In this document: positions 22,975 to 34,155 of the stretch, piece after piece
Position numbering within the stretch: the stretch's first letter is position 1
Layout of the letters: each line of letters opens with the position of its first letter
Assembly (NCBI GenBank): GCA_949752795.1
Contig: OX457060.1
Span: 2,905,454-2,969,453 of the forward strand
DNA from: Hyperoodon ampullatus
Taxonomy: Eukaryota > Chordata > Mammalia > Artiodactyla > Ziphiidae
Length of the DNA stretch: 64,000 bases
Reading direction: 5' to 3'
Position numbers and translations under genes: made by a program
Notes under the pieces: model-generated
Seen by the model: the letters and a program-made list of their open reading frames with translations, nothing else
What the model was told of the DNA's origin: nothing
Database searches by the model: none

Positions 22975-23440
22975 AGTGTGTATGAGTTGTTATTGCTGCT
23001 GTAACAAAATTCCCACAAACTTAGTGCCTTAAAACAGTACAAATTTATTATCTTACGGTTCTGGAGGTCACAACTCTGAAGTGGGTCTTACTGGACTGAA
23101 ATCAAGGTGTCAGCAGCTCTGCATTCCTTCTGGAGGCTCTAGAGGAGAATACTTGCTTTGCCTTTGCCAGCTTCTAGAGGCCGCCCGCGTTCCTTGGCTT
23201 GTGGCCCTGCATCGCTCTCACCTTCACTTCTGTTGTCTTATTTTCTCTCACTCCGACCCTCCTGCTTCCGAATCCTATGATGACCCTTGTGATTATAATA
23301 GACCAGATAGTAAAGGATCACCTCCCGATCTCAAGATCCTTAATTTATCACATCTGCCATGTCCCTTTTGCCACAGGTGACATATGCACAGATTCTAAAG
23401 ATTAGGATGTGGACATCTCTGGGGGGTCATCATGTTTCCT
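22975..23440 (-). mobile_element. MLT1-like (ERVL-MaLR) solo LTR
   Basis: The reverse LTR end is 'gttattgctgctgtaacaaa' near 22988 and 'acttagtgccttaaaacagt' near 23019. It is followed by 'gaaatcaaggtgtcagcagc' near 23098 and a 3'-proximal part reaching 'ggatgtggacatctctgggg' near 23404. Ancient and non-coding. Confidence 0.75.
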
Positions 23441-23444
23441 ACCA

Positions 23445-25260
23445 CACGTTAATAATGTGCACATCCATCCTGCCACGGGGCCGGTGCAGGAAGTAAAGGC
23501 ATGGGCTTTGATGACTGGGCACACGCTTGGGAAGCCCACACTGCCCAGGAGTGGAGCCCAGGCTGTTCCTGGACCGAGACTCAAGTGACTGGGACCCCCA
23601 GGGAGGATGGGGGTGTGCTGTGAGAGGTGGGCGTGTGCACATGCGTGTGTATACATGCACCTGTGTGCACATGTGTATACAGTACTTGGGTCAGAGTAGT
23701 GGTTATCCGATGCTCTGAAGGCAGTAAGCGCTGAAAACAGCAGCCCAGAGAGAGAGAGAGCAAGGTTAGAAGGCAGCTTGGCAGTGTTCTCTCATTAAAT
23801 GGCATAATTAGAACGTGCACCTCAAATTCCCAAGACTGTTCATTGCCGAATTCATTTCTCCACAGAAGCCCAAGAATTCAAGAACTCTCCCATGCTCATT
23901 TCAGAAAAAGAGGGCTGAGAACAAATTGCCTTCTGCAGTCTCGGGCTCCACTGCGGTCTGGCTGCATCAGGAGGCAGACGTGGTCAGCTGTCATCCCCAC
24001 AGCCTGACCTGAGGCCTGTGAACACGGGTTTTCTGATCAGACCCCGAACACCTGGGACCTTTTCCAACAGCCTCTTCTGCTCGTGTGTGGGAAATGGGTG
24101 GGAAAGGCCCTGAAGGCGTGCTCTGGGCCTGACGCCCGTGCCCCTGTAAATCACTAAATGCCACGGGCACAGTGAGATGCTCAGTGGAGGTCCCAGGGCC
24201 CTGCGGGGAGTGGCCTGAGGACCACAGTGCAGGAGGAGAGTAGGAGCATCTCAGAGAGAAGGGACTTGGGCCTCCACAGGGCACAAATCCGGGAGTCACC
24301 GCTGACATTGTGGGGGGCCTAGAGGGACAGGAGAGGCCTCCGCAAAGCCCACACCACACAGCTCTTCTTCCAGAGCTGCCTGGCCAAGCTCCAGAGCAGG
24401 TGGGGTCCCCAGGCCTCCACTCCGGAAGAGCAGATGCAGGCTTCTCCAGGTCCCTGGTACCTGGTCTCCAGCACTTACGCAGTGAGGACAAGGATGCTTC
24501 CCAGGGCTGCGATTTTCTCTAGTGCTTCCAAGAAAACATCCAAATAACCCAGCTGACAGCCTAAACCCATCTGGCAGCCTGCAGGATGGAGCGGGGACAA
24601 TCTTCACTCTGTTTCAAGTGATGGTAACTGTATCATATTTCATTTCTGAGGACCTTTGTGTTTTCCTGTTCATGACTTCTTCACATTTATGTCCTCCATT
24701 ACCTCCTATTTTCCTGTCAGTTCTATTTTTATATATCCTTCCCTCTCCATCTCCCCTTTTTTCCCCTTCCTCATAGTCCACGAGTCCCTCTCAACTCCTG
24801 GAAATACGTCCTCTCCCGAGAGGCTTCCCTCTTCTATTTCCAAACCATCCCCTAAATACTTGTTTTAATAGGCCCCCAATGCTGACCTCCTTACAAATCA
24901 TTCTTTGCCATTTTGCAGTTGAATCAGTGTCTTGGTTAAAACGAAAATTCCCCAGGGCACACAATAAATAATAAAAATAACATAATCGAGAGGGTTATGA
25001 TTCTGAGCAGAAGAAAATAATGTGAAGCAGCTGGACTACATTTTGTGAATCTTATGCTCAAAATGCAAAAATGAGGGGAGGTGGTGGGCAAGAGCCTGGC
25101 TCCATGAGCCCTCAACCCTTCTAGAAACTCTGAACAGCAGCATATGTTTAAGGGGACTGATCTTGGGAAAATAAACAGCTCTTCTCACAAAGACCTGCCC
25201 TTTGCAAGATGTCAGGAGTCATTTGGGGAGAAAGAAGGAAGCTCGGTGTAAAAGGAGGCT
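23445..25260. other. GC-rich sequence with short simple repeats
   Basis: Contains an imperfect (GT)n-like tract at about 23630-23682 and a short (AG)n at 23747-23760. The 166-codon minus-strand open frame at 23991-24491 shows no recognisable domain and is probably chance. The remainder is unassigned; 24690-24780 is pyrimidine-rich. Confidence 0.4.
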
Positions 25261-25265
25261 TGTGT

Positions 25266-25414
25266 GGGACTTCCCTGGCGGTCAAGTGGTTAGGGCTCCA
25301 CGCTTCCACTGCAGGGGACATAGGTTAGATCCCTGGTCAGGGAACTAAGATCCCACAAGCCTTGTGGCACGCACCCCCCCACAAAAAAAAAAATAGAAAA
25401 AGAAAAAGAAAAGA
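25266..25414 (+). mobile_element. CHR-family SINE, short tRNA-head form
   Basis: It starts 'gggacttccctggcggtcaa' and contains the B-box region near 25322. It ends after 'ccttgtggcacgca' with an A-rich tail of about 35 bp. The head differs from CHR-2 ('gacttccctggcggtc' against 'gcttccctggtggcgc'), so this is another subfamily. Possible short TSDs 'ggcttgtg' and 'gtcttgtg' flank it. Confidence 0.8.
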
Positions 25415-25574
25415 AGTCTTGTGCAATATTAACAAATCCTTGGTGCCAGGCTCTCACCGCACACTGGGCCTGCAAAGGAGAAATGAGGAGCAGCCCCCGC
25501 TCCCATGGGCCTTGCTGGCTTGTGGTGGAAGAATTAAGGAGTGGCAGACTTTAAGGGTGATACAGGCATGACCT

Positions 25575-25775
25575 CGAATTAGAGACATTGGATTGCAGCC
25601 CTGGCTCTGTCTATGTGACTTTCAATGAGTTGCTTAACCTCTCTAGGCCTTGGTTTCCTCATCTGTAAAATGAAGATAATAAAAGAATCTCCTATTGTTG
25701 TGAGGTTGAAATGGTATCATCCCTTTAGAGACCTGAGCCCAGTGGCCTAGCACAGGGTGGGCCCTCCATTTTGCG
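25575..25775 (+). repeat. MIR SINE
   Basis: Forward MIR: 'gttgcttaacctctctaggc' near 25629, 'tttcctcatctgtaaaatga' near 25653 and 'ttgttgtgaggttgaaatgg' near 25694. Confidence 0.85.
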
Positions 25776-26074
25776 TAAGCCCTTTTTGAGAATGAATAGG
25801 CCTCATAAACGAAAACATGAAGTCTTGTGGAGCCTGAGGGCAAGATTTTGAGAGGGGTGATAAATTGAGGGGCACAGGGTGTTACACAGGACTGTAGACA
25901 CTGGGTAAAACAAGACGTGGAAATCCCTTGAGGTCTAACCCAGTGCCCTGTCCCTGTAGGCAGTGAGGCTTTCCGCACCCAGACATGGGGGCAGGGCCCC
26001 TCTGCTGCTGAGGCTGTGACCAGGCACCACCCCTAGGAGGTCAGAAGGATGCTTCTCCCCAACACTGCTGTCCT

Positions 26075-26160
26075 GGTGTTAAATGTGGTTCCATTTCATA
26101 GATGAAAAACCGAGGCCCAGAGGAAAGTGACTGGTCCAAGGCCCTTCGAGGAGGCCAGAG
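26075..26160 (-). repeat. MIR SINE fragment
   Basis: Reverse MIR core, seen as 'ccatttcatagatgaaaaac' near 26091 followed by 'gaggcccagaggaaagtgac' near 26112. Confidence 0.55.
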
Positions 26161-26164
26161 CAGC

Positions 26165-26765
26165 AAGATAGGGCAGAGCTCTGCCCACTGTCTGGACAGA
26201 TGTGAGCACAGCTGTGCCAGCAGGGGTGGCAGGAGCCTTCCAGATGAACTTGAGGTGCTATTGCACAAGCAGCAAGATGGCCTGGCCCCTTTGAGGGCAC
26301 AGAGCGCAGACAGGTGTGCTCCCCAAGTATTGGTGGCTTTGTCTTGCAGTCACATGGAGTTCAGCACAGACTGCCATCCCAGGAAGCAGGAGGGAGGTGG
26401 GAAGAGCTGGGCCCGGGCTGACCACGAGCCGGCTGTGCACCTGTGGCATGTCCCTCTGCCCTTCCAGGCCTGTGTCCTCAGGGTTGGCTTGGGTTAGAGT
26501 CAGAGTCTCAGACTCATAGACCCAGCTAGTGGGTGGTGCCTGCCCAGTCTCCCTTCTTCCTTCCCTCTCCTCCTCTCTCTTCTCCTCCTTCCATGGCCCT
26601 TGAATGCCCTTAATGGACCAGCTTGCCCTCTCCAAGCCACCCCAGGTTCTGATATCCCAAACTGTCTCACTCCCATCACTGTCACTCTCCATTGCCCACC
26701 TGGCCCCAAATATATTTGAATTTGCAACCCTAGGCAAAATTTCCTCTAAGGCCTTGCCACTGTAA
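26165..26765. other. No recognised feature
   Basis: GC-rich. A 159-codon minus-strand frame at 26258-26737 has no recognisable domain. Confidence 0.35.
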
Positions 26766-26767
26766 AG

Positions 26768-26878
26768 TCAGTGGACCAGCAGCACTGGCATTTCCTGGAA
26801 ATGCAGAATCCCAGGCCCCTCTCCAGACCTGCTGAAACAGAGTCTGCATTTTAACAGACTCTTGTGGGGGCTGGTCCA
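26768..26878 (+). repeat. hAT-type MITE fragment (MER20-like)
   Basis: Carries 'accagcagcactggcatttc' near 26775, 'gaaatgcagaatcccaggcc' near 26799 and 'gagtctgcattttaacagac' near 26840. This is the usual order of a common non-autonomous hAT-Charlie element. The terminal inverted repeats are not fully preserved. Confidence 0.65.
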
Positions 26879-26879
26879 G

Positions 26880-28365
26880 GAGTCCCCCTCTGAGGTCCTT
26901 TGTAGCCCGATCGCATGTCCTCTCCGACCCTCAGAGCACACTGTGTACCCCCTCCATGCTCCACCCCCGAAAAAGATCGTTCTGGGTACAAGCATTGCTG
27001 AGTTTCCGCTGGAGGGTAAGAACACTTTCAGGAATTCTCTCTTATACTGATGATCTTAGCTTGGTCTTCAGAGAGATCCCTTTTTAAATTCAGTGCCTCA
27101 AAGATGGGCAGTTCAGTCCCTACCGTAATCACAGGCTTGGTGCCCTCATGGAAAACTGGTGAAGCTGGAGAGAAATGTAGACATGGCAAATTTTCATCCT
27201 GCTGAAACATAATCAACTTTTGCTTCTGCAGCAATTAGCATAATATTACCGATAACGTTTTACATGGCAATTTTGCTGTAAACATTTGTGCTAATTTGCC
27301 ATGACCTAATTATTTTATGACATACAATTACGAAGTATTTTTCAAGTTGAAATATTTTTGTTTTACATTTCTATAATCCTTTTCTAGGAAAAAAAAGTTT
27401 AAGAAATCAGCACACCCACAACTTGAAACACAGAATCCTCTCTTAGCTATTGTTGGTGACATTTTCCTTCGCTAAGCCAGGAAGAATTCCCCAGTGCTGG
27501 AGTGCTGATGGTCCTGCATTCACTCCTGACTAATTTGAATTGGGCATCATTGAAACTGCGCGCTCCATTATTACACAGAGACATTGTTGGCTCCATACTC
27601 CCAGCCTCCTGCCAACACCCACTCACTCCCAAACAGGTAAACACTCTGAATTGGGTGGCTGGGAGGTGGCAAATGCCTGCAATGAGAGAAAGGGGCTGGG
27701 TTTGCTTTTGAATGAATGTGAAAGCTTTGGCTAAAAGGGGAGTGTGAACATCGCATTATCCTCCCACAGATAGGTTCTTAACTGCCTCCCCAAATCCACA
27801 AGATGCTGAAGGGAAGAGCACAGCCATCCCCTGAGTTTTGGGTGGTGGGGAGGAGGGAGATGCTGTTCTGGTCACTGTGACAACAGTCTCAGCACCAATC
27901 CTGTGGGCTACAGCTGTCACCCTCTCCAGAGCAGATCTGACTAGCTGTAGGTAATAAGGTCCCCAGACCCTCAGTGGACAGCCATAACTGCCTGACCCCA
28001 GACTCCTGGATAGACAGAGGGAAATGGCCAGTCTGTGGAAGGTTGGCCGTGCTGACCATTGAGGCAAGGACCCCACACAGGGTTCTGAGGCCATGCCGCA
28101 GAACATGGCAAGCCTCAGACCCCAGTCATCCCTGGAGGGGTAAGCTCTCAGAGCACTGGACCACAGAGGACCGAGAGCCATGGTGAGGACCATAAGTGCC
28201 ACGAAGACTGAAGGCAACAGGACAAGGTAAGAGGGTGACCACAGCAGGCACTGCCAGGAAGAGGCACAGATGTGTGTCCACAGAGGGACTCCTCTAGGAC
28301 AGACTTCACCAACGTGGGTTCACCCCACGCCCAAGTGTCGTGGGTTAGACCCTGGACCCTGAAAC
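26880..28365. other. Unique sequence with an A+T-rich candidate conserved block
   Basis: No gene recognised. Positions 27225-27400 are distinctive: unique, A+T-rich and dense in TAAT-type motifs. See findings. A 153-codon minus-strand frame at 27756-28217 is unsupported. Confidence 0.4.
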
Positions 28366-28369
28366 TGAA

Positions 28370-28545
28370 TTCAAATCCTGGCTCCACCACTTACTCAAGG
28401 TGTAAATGGGGCAAGTTCTTAACATCACTGTGCTTCAGTTGCCTCTTCTGTGAAATGGGAAGAATAATATTTCCTACCCCCTAAGGGTTTTGTAAGGATT
28501 AAATTAATATTTCTAAAGCCTCTAGAACAGGCACTACATTTCTTT
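28370..28545 (+). repeat. MIR SINE
   Basis: Forward MIR: 'aaatcctggctccaccactt' near 28373, 'cctcttctgtgaaatgggaa' near 28442 and 'gggttttgtaaggattaaat' near 28486. Confidence 0.8.
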
Positions 28546-28987
28546 TTTGTAAAATAAAATAAAATTTCTTATTCTTTCAGCTTCCAAGCAAGACAAGAAT
28601 AGAATCTGCAAGGAACAGGCTCCCACCAGACCGAAAGAGGAGAGCAGCAATGTAGGTCAAGTTCTTTAGCGATTATTGAACTGAGGATCATTAAACATTT
28701 GTTGCACTAAATACTTTTTGATTGAATGCATGGAACATTTACAGAGCACATAGTCTGTGTTAGGCCCTGGCCAGGTCCTGGAGGAATACAAACACAAATA
28801 AATAAAGCCCCAGCCTTGAAGACCCCACAGTCAGCAGTAGGCGTGCAAACCAATAGTTGCACAGAAAAAATACTAAACTAATGTGCACAAGCAGATCACA
28901 AAAGAGGAAATAGGGCTAGCACAAAAATCTGCGATTTCCATATTACTAATGCACGTTTGTAACCATAGATTTTAAGGTACTTCAGAT

Positions 28988-30705
28988 ATTTTAATCAGCT
29001 TTATTAAGGTATACTTTATGATCCATAAAATTCACTAATTTAAAGCACACAACATAATCAATTTTAACAAATGCGTATAGTCACATGAACACCATCACAA
29101 TCACTATATAGAGCATTTGCATCACCCCAAAATATCCCTCATATCCCTTTGTACTCACCTTCCCTGACCCCCAGCCCCTGGCAACCTCTGATCTTCTTTC
29201 TGTCACTATGGTTTTGGTTTTTCTACAATCTTCTACAAGTTGGATCACGCATTGTATGCTTTTTTCGTGTCTGGCTTCTTTCACACAGCATAATGTTTGG
29301 GGGACTTGTTCACACTATTGTGTGTGGCAGTAGTTTGTCCCTTTCTATTGCTGAGTAGAATTCCACTATGTGGATGTACCACGGTATTCATTTACTAGGT
29401 GATAAGATGTTTAGGTTGTTTCTAATTTTTGGCTAGTACATAGAAAGCTATTATAAACATTCACATAAAAGACCTTTAAAAGGGTATTTGTTTTCATTTC
29501 TTTTGGATAAATACCTAGAAGTCGGATTGCTGGGTCATATTATGAGTGTTTTTTTAATTTTGTAAGAAATTGCCAAACTGTTTTCCAAAGTGACTGTATT
29601 ATTTTGCAGCCATACCAGCAGTGAATGAGAGCTCCAGTTGCCCTGTATCCTTATCAATACTTGGGAGGATCAGTCTCTTTCATTTTAGTCATTCTCATAG
29701 GTGTGTAGTGACATCTCCTTGTGGTTTTGATTTGCAGTTACTAATTATGTTTAGCATGTTTTTCATGTGCCTCTTTGGTGAAATATCTGTTCAAATCTTT
29801 TGCCCATTCTTAAATCAGGTTATTTGTCTTCTTATTATTGAATTGTGAGAGTTTTTAATATATTCTGTATATAAGTACTTTATCAAATATCAGTTTGGTA
29901 TTTCTCCCAGTCTATGGCTTGCCTATTCATCTTCTTAACATCGAGTTTCAAAGAAAAAATGTTTTAATGTTGATGAAGTCCAATTTAATTTTATGATTCA
30001 TGCTTTTTATGCCGTAATGTAACTCCAGGTTACAGATACTTTCTCCTGTTTTCTTCTAAAAGTTTTATAGTTTTAGCTCCTACATTTAAGTCTCTGGTGC
30101 ATCTTGAATTAATGTTCATATATTGTATGAGTTAAGGGTCAAGATTCATTGTTTTGCTAATGGATACCTGGTTGTTCCAAGATCATTTATTTAAAAAGAC
30201 TATCCTTTCTCCATTGAATTACCTTAGCACTTTTGTTGACAATTGACTATATAAGTGTGGAATTCTTTCTTAACTCTCTTGTGTTTCATGGATCTGTACA
30301 GCTGTCTTTATACAATACCCCATGGTCTTGATTACTTAGCTTTATAGCAAGCTTTGAAATCAAGTAATGTAAGTCTTTCAACTGTGTTCTCTTTCAAAAT
30401 GTTTTGGTTGTTCTAGGTCCTTTGCCTTTCCATATAAATTTTAGAATCAACTTGTCAATTTCAACAAAAACAACTGGTGGCATTTTGACTGGGATTGTGT
30501 TGAAACAATAGGTTAATTTGGGAATAATTGACATTTTAACAATATTATGTCCTTTGGCCCATGAATATGATTATTATCATAAATTCTAATGACTTCATAA
30601 CAGAGGTGGTATGTAACTTACTTAACCATTCCTTCTTGCTGGGTCTTTGTATTGTTTTCAAGTTTACATTCTTTTAATAATGCTTCGTTGATATTGTTTT
30701 AAGTG
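28988..30705 (-). mobile_element. L1M-type LINE, 1.7 kb, 5'-truncated
   Basis: A continuous reverse L1 3' UTR and ORF2 end: 'tcactatggttttggttttt' near 29203, 'ttgctgagtagaattccact' near 29349, 'ctagaagtcggattgctggg' near 29515, then ORF2 text to about 30705 ('atctgtacagctgtctttat' near 30292). Short open frames persist but stops are frequent. It is inserted into an older L2 of the same orientation. Confidence 0.88.
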
Positions 30706-30746
30706 AAAGAAGCAGGACACAACATGACGTAAAGGTCATAATTATA

Positions 30747-30792
30747 AAACACACATATATGTATATACACATATATACACATACATATATTA
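30747..30792. repeat. Imperfect (CA/TA)n tract
   Basis: Alternating purine-pyrimidine tract of 'acacacatatatgtatatac' type. Confidence 0.7.
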
Positions 30793-31704
30793 AATAGGTG
30801 TAGGGATAAAATAGAAAGAAAAAAACAAACTGAAAATAACCAATTAGGGATATACATTACAGCTGATTTACTTTTCCATCTCTGCTTTCTAAATGCATTG
30901 TGACATGGAAATAAGTGAGTAGTTTTCAACCATTTCAGGCTGTAGAGGTCAGAGGCTGCATGACAAAAAAGTGGCACCTGAGCAGACTCTGGAAGGATGC
31001 AGCGTTTTCCAGGTGCAGGGTGGGAGAAGAGGGAGGGAGTAAATGCCAGGCCAAAGGAACAGCATGAACAAGAGCACAGCAGCATGAAAGAGGGCAGCAT
31101 GTTCACGGAACCAGGTGATTCTGTATTAGCTAATTAGGATGGAGAGAGGCAGGCTGGGTCAGAGCATGAAGGGTCCAGATTATGAAGTTCCACATATGTG
31201 AATACAGGGCTTTAAGTTTTATCAAGTACTGAGGAACCAACAAAGTGTTGAAGCTAGGTAGTGAGCCTACCAGACTTATATCTTAAAATAATCTCTCAGT
31301 GAGCAGCAAGGTGAAGAGGTGAGCAAGATTGAGCTCTGTAGCACAGTGACTGATTAGAGATTCTTGCAGAAACACAGGGTCAAGGTGAGAGGTGCCTGCA
31401 CTCAGGAAGTGACTTTGGAGGTGAAGACAGGTGGGCAGATGCTACAGACCCAGCAGATGGACTGGATGTCTCACTTACTAAAATGAGGTGACTGGGAGTG
31501 GGGACAGGGGCAGGTTTACAGACCAGAAACTCAAGATTATTCAATATTAACTTGAGGTGTCTATTAGGAATTCAAGTGCAGAGGTCAAGGAGGCAGCTGG
31601 GTACTTGAGTCTGTGGCTTAGAAGTTTAGGCTTAATTGTGTAAATGTGGGAGTCTTCAGCATAAAACAGTTATTTAAATTCTAGGACCTGGATGGACTCT
31701 GTTC

Positions 31705-31800
31705 TGGTTACCTAATGTTATATAACAAACCACCCATAACGTCACCCTATAAAATAAAAATTATTTATACGCTGAATTTATGGAACAGGAATTCAGGAAA
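31705..31800 (-). repeat. MLT1-like LTR end fragment
   Basis: The reverse LTR end is suggested by 'ggttacctaatgttatataa' near 31706 and 'caaaccacccataacgtcac' near 31726. Short and degenerate. Confidence 0.45.
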
Positions 31801-32655
31801 AGCATAGCAAGTATAACATACTTTTGCTCTCAATGTCTGAATGGACTCCCTTGTTCCCTAAATGCAAGAAATCTTCTGAGAAAAGTTGGAGATACAGGAG
31901 AGTATAATTGCACAGAGCATTCCAGGAGCCACAGAGAAGGAATGAGGGAGAGGGAAGAGATCTGGAGCCTGATTCGGAGATGTACAAAACAGTTCAGAGA
32001 TGAGAACATAGGAGATTGTAGATGCCCTGGGAAGGTTTGATTTTTGTAAGTGACTGGTATAAAAGGGATGTGTGGAATGGTAGAAATTATGGGACTGGTG
32101 CATCCCTCCATGGTATAGAGACATATAGGATGGCAGGTCTCCTGGGCCTGGCCCAATTACCTATGTATTTGGAAGACAGAACTCTGTGTGATTCCTTAAA
32201 TCTAATAATGCTCACAGGGAGAGATTAAATGAAGCCAGATTCCTCAGGTATTCACAGGGTATAGGATAGGGACAGGTATGAAATGGAGGTGGGATAGAAT
32301 GAGAGCAACCTGGAGGAGGAGGAAAGGAGAGTTCCATAGAGGAGGATGGAGATGCGAATGGCAGTAGACTCTGTGTTGGTGAAGGTGGGGATGTAATTCT
32401 CATGTGTGGACGTAGGTTCATTATCAGCTGAGTCTCCTATGTATAGGAATGGGTTATCCATCCTCAGAGGAGTTAGTGTGCTCAGTGTTGGAGGCTGAGG
32501 GATGGTTAGTCTCTCACTGTGATGGGTAGCACAGAATGTTCTTTTGTATACTGGTGCTAATTTATGTCAAAGTTTAGGGTCCTCTAAAGAGAAAAAAAAA
32601 CGCTGATAAGCAATGCATGTTTTCAGTTGAGTCTTGTAAAATGCTCTACCTTAGG
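31800..32655. other. No recognised feature
   Basis: Purine-rich, unassigned sequence. Overlapping open frames at 31780-32156 on both strands show no domain. Confidence 0.35.
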
Positions 32656-32675
32656 ATTAAAAGTAAAGGAAAATA

Positions 32676-32879
32676 GGGCTTCCCTGGTGGCACAGCGGTT
32701 GAGAGTCCACCTGCCGATGCAGGGGACATGGGTTCGTGCTCCGGTCCGGGAAGATCCCACATGCCGTGGAGTGGTTGGGCCTGTGAGCCATGGCTGCTGA
32801 GCCTGCGCGTCCGGAGTCTGTGCTCCGCAATGGGAGAGGCCACAACAGTGAGAGGCCCGCGTACCGCAAAAGAAAAAAA
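32676..32879 (+). mobile_element. CHR-2 type SINE (first of a cluster)
   Basis: Full-length short form. The TSD aaaagtaaaggaaaata (32659-32675) pairs with aaaagtaaaggagaata (32880-32896), 17 bp with one mismatch. Confidence 0.96.
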
Positions 32880-33177
32880 AAAAGTAAAGGAGAATAGATG
32901 AGCCCTCCAAAGCATGAAACTAAGCTTTGATGCATTTTATCCATTATTAGAGGTGATCGGCCCTTAATTACTGGAGAGAAGAAAATTGAATCCTCTGTGG
33001 AGGAAAATAACACCAAACAAAATCACTATAGTTTTTCATTTGTAAATTAAAGCAGTGTTTTTCATACATTGTCCAGCATTCCATAAAATACAACCAGCCA
33101 TGACAAGAGTCAACATGAAATTACCAAAACCAAGAGAAAAAAAAAGAAACAAACAAATCTACATATGAACACTTTGA

Positions 33178-33390
33178 GGGCTTCCCTGGTGGCACAGTGG
33201 TTGAGAGTCCGCCTGCCGATGCAGGGGATATGGGTTCGTGCCCCGGTCCGGGAAGATCCCACATGCCGTGGAGCGGCTAGGCCCGTGAGCCATGGCCTCT
33301 GAGCCTGCGTGTCCGGAGCCTGTGCTCCACAACAGGAGAGGCCACAACAGTGAGAGGCCCGTGTACCGCAAAAAAAAAAAAAGAAAAGAA
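33178..33390 (+). mobile_element. CHR-2 type SINE (second of a cluster)
   Basis: Full-length short form with a long A tail passing into 'agaaaagaaaatgg'. Unlike its neighbours, I cannot find a convincing TSD next to it. Confidence 0.94.
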
Positions 33391-33653
33391 AATGGATGTA
33401 AAATGGAGAATTTTACCAGAATCTATCAAAAGGAATCAAATGGAAATTTTAAAACTGAAAAATACAATAACTTAAATTAAGAATTAAATGTCTAGATTTA
33501 ACAGCCGATTAGGCACAACAGAAGAAAGAAATAATGAACTGGAAATAGTAGGACAATAAAAATATACAAACTGAAACAGAGAGAAAAAAGAATGGTAAAT
33601 ATGAAAAAGAGTATGAGAGGTATATATGGGACAAGTTAAAAAGGCAGTAATGT

Positions 33654-33859
33654 GGGCTTCCCTGGTGGTGCAGTGTTTGAGAGTCTGCCTGCCGATGCAG
33701 GGGACACAGGTTCATGTCCCAGTCTGGGAAGATCCCACATGCCACGGAGTGGCTGGGCCCGTGAGCCATGGCTGCTGAGCCTGCACGTCTGGAGCCTGTG
33801 CTCCACAATGGGAGAGGCCACAACAGTGAGAGGCACGCATACCACAAAAAAAAAAAAAA
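33654..33859 (+). mobile_element. CHR-2 type SINE (third of a cluster)
   Basis: Full-length short form. The possible TSD ttaaaaaggcagt (33636-33648) pairs with ttaaaaatacagt (33860-33872), with two mismatches. It is the most CpG-depleted of the three, so possibly the oldest. Confidence 0.94.
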
Positions 33860-34079
33860 TTAAAAATACAGTTTCAAAAGTCCCATCCCAGACTAATGGA
33901 ATTATAATCTCAAGATGATAGGGAATGGGAATGAGAGTTTTTAACAAGTGATATTAGTTAGCTATTACTACAAAAAAGCTCACTATTTTGAAACCCCCCC
34001 CCCAAAAAAAGGCATAACATGTATAATTGAGATCCCGAAAGAGAGAGAATGAGATTGAAGCAATATTTGAAGAGAAAAT

Positions 34080-34155
34080 AGGGAGGGGATATGGGAACAT
34101 ATGTATATGTATAACTGATTAAATTTGTTATAAAGCAAAAAAAAAATTAAAAAAA
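34080..34155 (+). mobile_element. Extremely 5'-truncated L1 3' end (about 76 bp)
   Basis: It consists of only the final bases of a cetartiodactyl-type L1 3' UTR ('catatgtatatgtataactg' near 34098) plus an A tail. The TSD aagagaaaat occurs at 34070-34079 and 34156-34165. The same 3' end is present in longer form at 44744-45015. Confidence 0.75.

Larger units (their letters stand above)
28690..31680 (-). repeat. L2 LINE, minus strand, split by an L1 insertion
   Basis: The L2 3' end lies at 28690-28985 (reverse phrases near 28745 'agagcacatagtctgtgtta'). It resumes at about 30950-31680 with reverse L2 text, for example 'ggaacagcatgaacaagagc' near 31057 and 'gtctattaggaattcaagtg' near 31560. The interval is filled by a younger L1. 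Confidence 0.6.

Noticed and set aside
23630..23682. Candidate Z-DNA or regulatory GT tract
   Set aside because: Short, imperfect and common. No further evidence of function.
23991..24491. 166-codon minus-strand open frame
   Set aside because: Low-complexity proline/serine/glycine-rich composition typical of antisense GC-rich DNA, with no motif and no start context.
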